Below are positions 45,247 through 45,864 of a DNA stretch of 45,864 nt, piece after piece. The DNA is taken from contig NZ_SMKY01000038.1 in assembly GCF_004349235.1 (NCBI RefSeq), positions 1-45,864 of the forward strand. Reading direction: 5' to 3'. Under the pieces are notes generated by a model that saw only the letters and a program-made list of their open reading frames with translations, ran no database searches and had not been told where the DNA came from. The position numbers and the translations under genes are program-made. The stretch's first letter is position 1. Every line of letters begins with the position of its first letter. Source of the DNA: Actinomadura darangshiensis (lineage in GTDB: Bacteria > Actinomycetota > Actinomycetes > Streptosporangiales > Streptosporangiaceae).

Positions 45247-45864
45247 ATGGCTCGCAGGTCGGCCGCGGGACGCGGCCGTGACACCGCCGTAGTCGACGAG
45301 GCCGCGGCGCCCGGCCGGGCGCTCGCGTCGCCCGCCGACCCGTGGGGCCTGCCCGAGCCGGACCGCGGCCGGTCCGGCCGCCGCGGCGGCCGCTGGGGCG
45401 GATCCGGCGGGCGCTGGTGGGTCTGGGCCGGACGCGCCGTGCTCTGGGCCGTCATCCTGGTCGTCCTCGTCAACGGCGTCCGCGCCCCGTTCGAGCGCTT
45501 CACCTCCGACGACGGCTCCGGCGGCACGACGGCCTCGGCCAAGCCCCCGAAGAGCGCCGGATTCCCCAGCAGCGCCGCGGGCGCCTTCGCGCTCCAGTTC
45601 GCCAACGTCTATCTCAACTTCGACCAGAAGACCGCCCCTGGGCGCGAGGCCCAATTGCGGACCTTCCTGCCCGACGGCGCCGACCCCCAATTCGGCTGGA
45701 ACGGCGTCGGCAAGATGCAGGTGCAGTCCATCCAGGTCGCCGGAGTCGACGCCCGCGACGCCAACAACGCGACCGTGACGCTGCTCGCCCGCACCGCCGA
45801 CAGATGGCTCCGCCTCGCCGTTCCCGTGTACGCCGACAAGAGCGGATCGCTGGTCGTGTCCGCC
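45247..45864 (+). CDS. TcpC-like conjugal transfer protein, 5' part (runs off window)
   Basis: The 206 codons in the window are open to the right edge. A basic, Gly/Arg-rich cytosolic N-terminus (about 60 aa) precedes one transmembrane helix (WWVWAGRAVLWAVILVVLVN, about residues 59-78). The start of an NTF2-like external domain follows (AFALQFANVYLNFDQK, REAQLRTFLPDGADPQFGWN, VTLLARTADRWLRLAVPVYA). This pattern matches TcpC/VirB8-like proteins of Gram-positive type IV secretion. GGAGGC lies just upstream of the ATG. It marks the edge of a conjugation-type cluster outside the window. Confidence 0.8.
   Translation, partial: MARRSAAGRGRDTAVVDEAAAPGRALASPADPWGLPEPDRGRSGRRGGRWGGSGGRWWVWAGRAVLWAVILVVLVNGVRAPFERFTSDDGSGGTTASAKPPKSAGFPSSAAGAFALQFANVYLNFDQKTAPGREAQLRTFLPDGADPQFGWNGVGKMQVQSIQVAGVDARDANNATVTLLARTADRWLRLAVPVYADKSGSLVVSA

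Overview
The window is GC-rich chromosomal DNA from an actinomycete. Several features point that way: a mycothiol S-conjugate amidase (mca), a small F420-type (PPOX) oxidoreductase, GTG and TTG starts, apparent leaderless promoters and very high GC at third codon positions. The content fits a Streptosporangiales-like organism such as an Actinomadura relative, but the genus is an inference. The order greA / DUF4307 / mca / small membrane protein / DUF255 / Z-prenyl synthase / PIN-PhoH / fumC / glpX / DUF4245 / xseB-xseA / lipid-droplet-type protein / ispH / DUF6542 / ychF follows the Mycobacterium tuberculosis Rv1080c-Rv1112 block. The window is therefore a conserved core segment with accessory insertions.

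Layout. 1-9.1 kb: hpd with a divergent Lrp-type regulator, greA-DUF4307 opposite mca, then an LtrA-type membrane protein, a TPR protein, a PPOX enzyme, RNase Z and a flavoprotein disulfide reductase. 9.1-12.3 kb: a scarred zone with a decayed large serine recombinase, followed by a DUF255 thioredoxin-fold gene. A 21-bp segment carrying two in-frame stops interrupts that gene exactly at its CHWC motif. 12.5-20.5 kb: envelope functions (NlpC/P60 hydrolase, TetR-regulated DHA2 exporter, Z-prenyl diphosphate synthase, PIN-PhoH, membrane-anchored lysozyme-like protein). CRP-type palindromes precede both wall hydrolases. 20.5-29 kb: class II and class I fumarases, an intact TnpB element, a Ser/Thr kinase, and a DMT exporter opposite a MocR regulator. 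29-38.5 kb: MFS and ABC transporters, a DUF1707 protein, glpX, a second and degenerate IS200/IS605 element, TetR-DUF4245 and xseB-xseA. 38.5-45.9 kb: a MarR gene next to a gutted MFS gene, a Lys/Pro/Ala-rich lipid-droplet-type protein, ispH, DUF6542-rmuC, ychF, and the start of a TcpC-like conjugation gene that runs off the right edge.

The most unusual points are as follows. (1) The DUF255 gene is interrupted at its redox motif, beside an integrase remnant, with a sharp change in codon use at the junction. (2) There are two TnpB elements. One is intact and abuts the stop codon of a kinase gene. The other has lost exactly the segment carrying the RuvC-II glutamate while staying open. (3) A 29-bp G-rich palindromic repeat occurs once inside the 5' end of phoH and once between xseB and xseA. 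(4) TGTGA-N6-TCACA-type sites occur upstream of both wall hydrolase genes, with a related palindrome overlapping the start codon of an unknown gene. No rRNA, tRNA or CRISPR array was seen.
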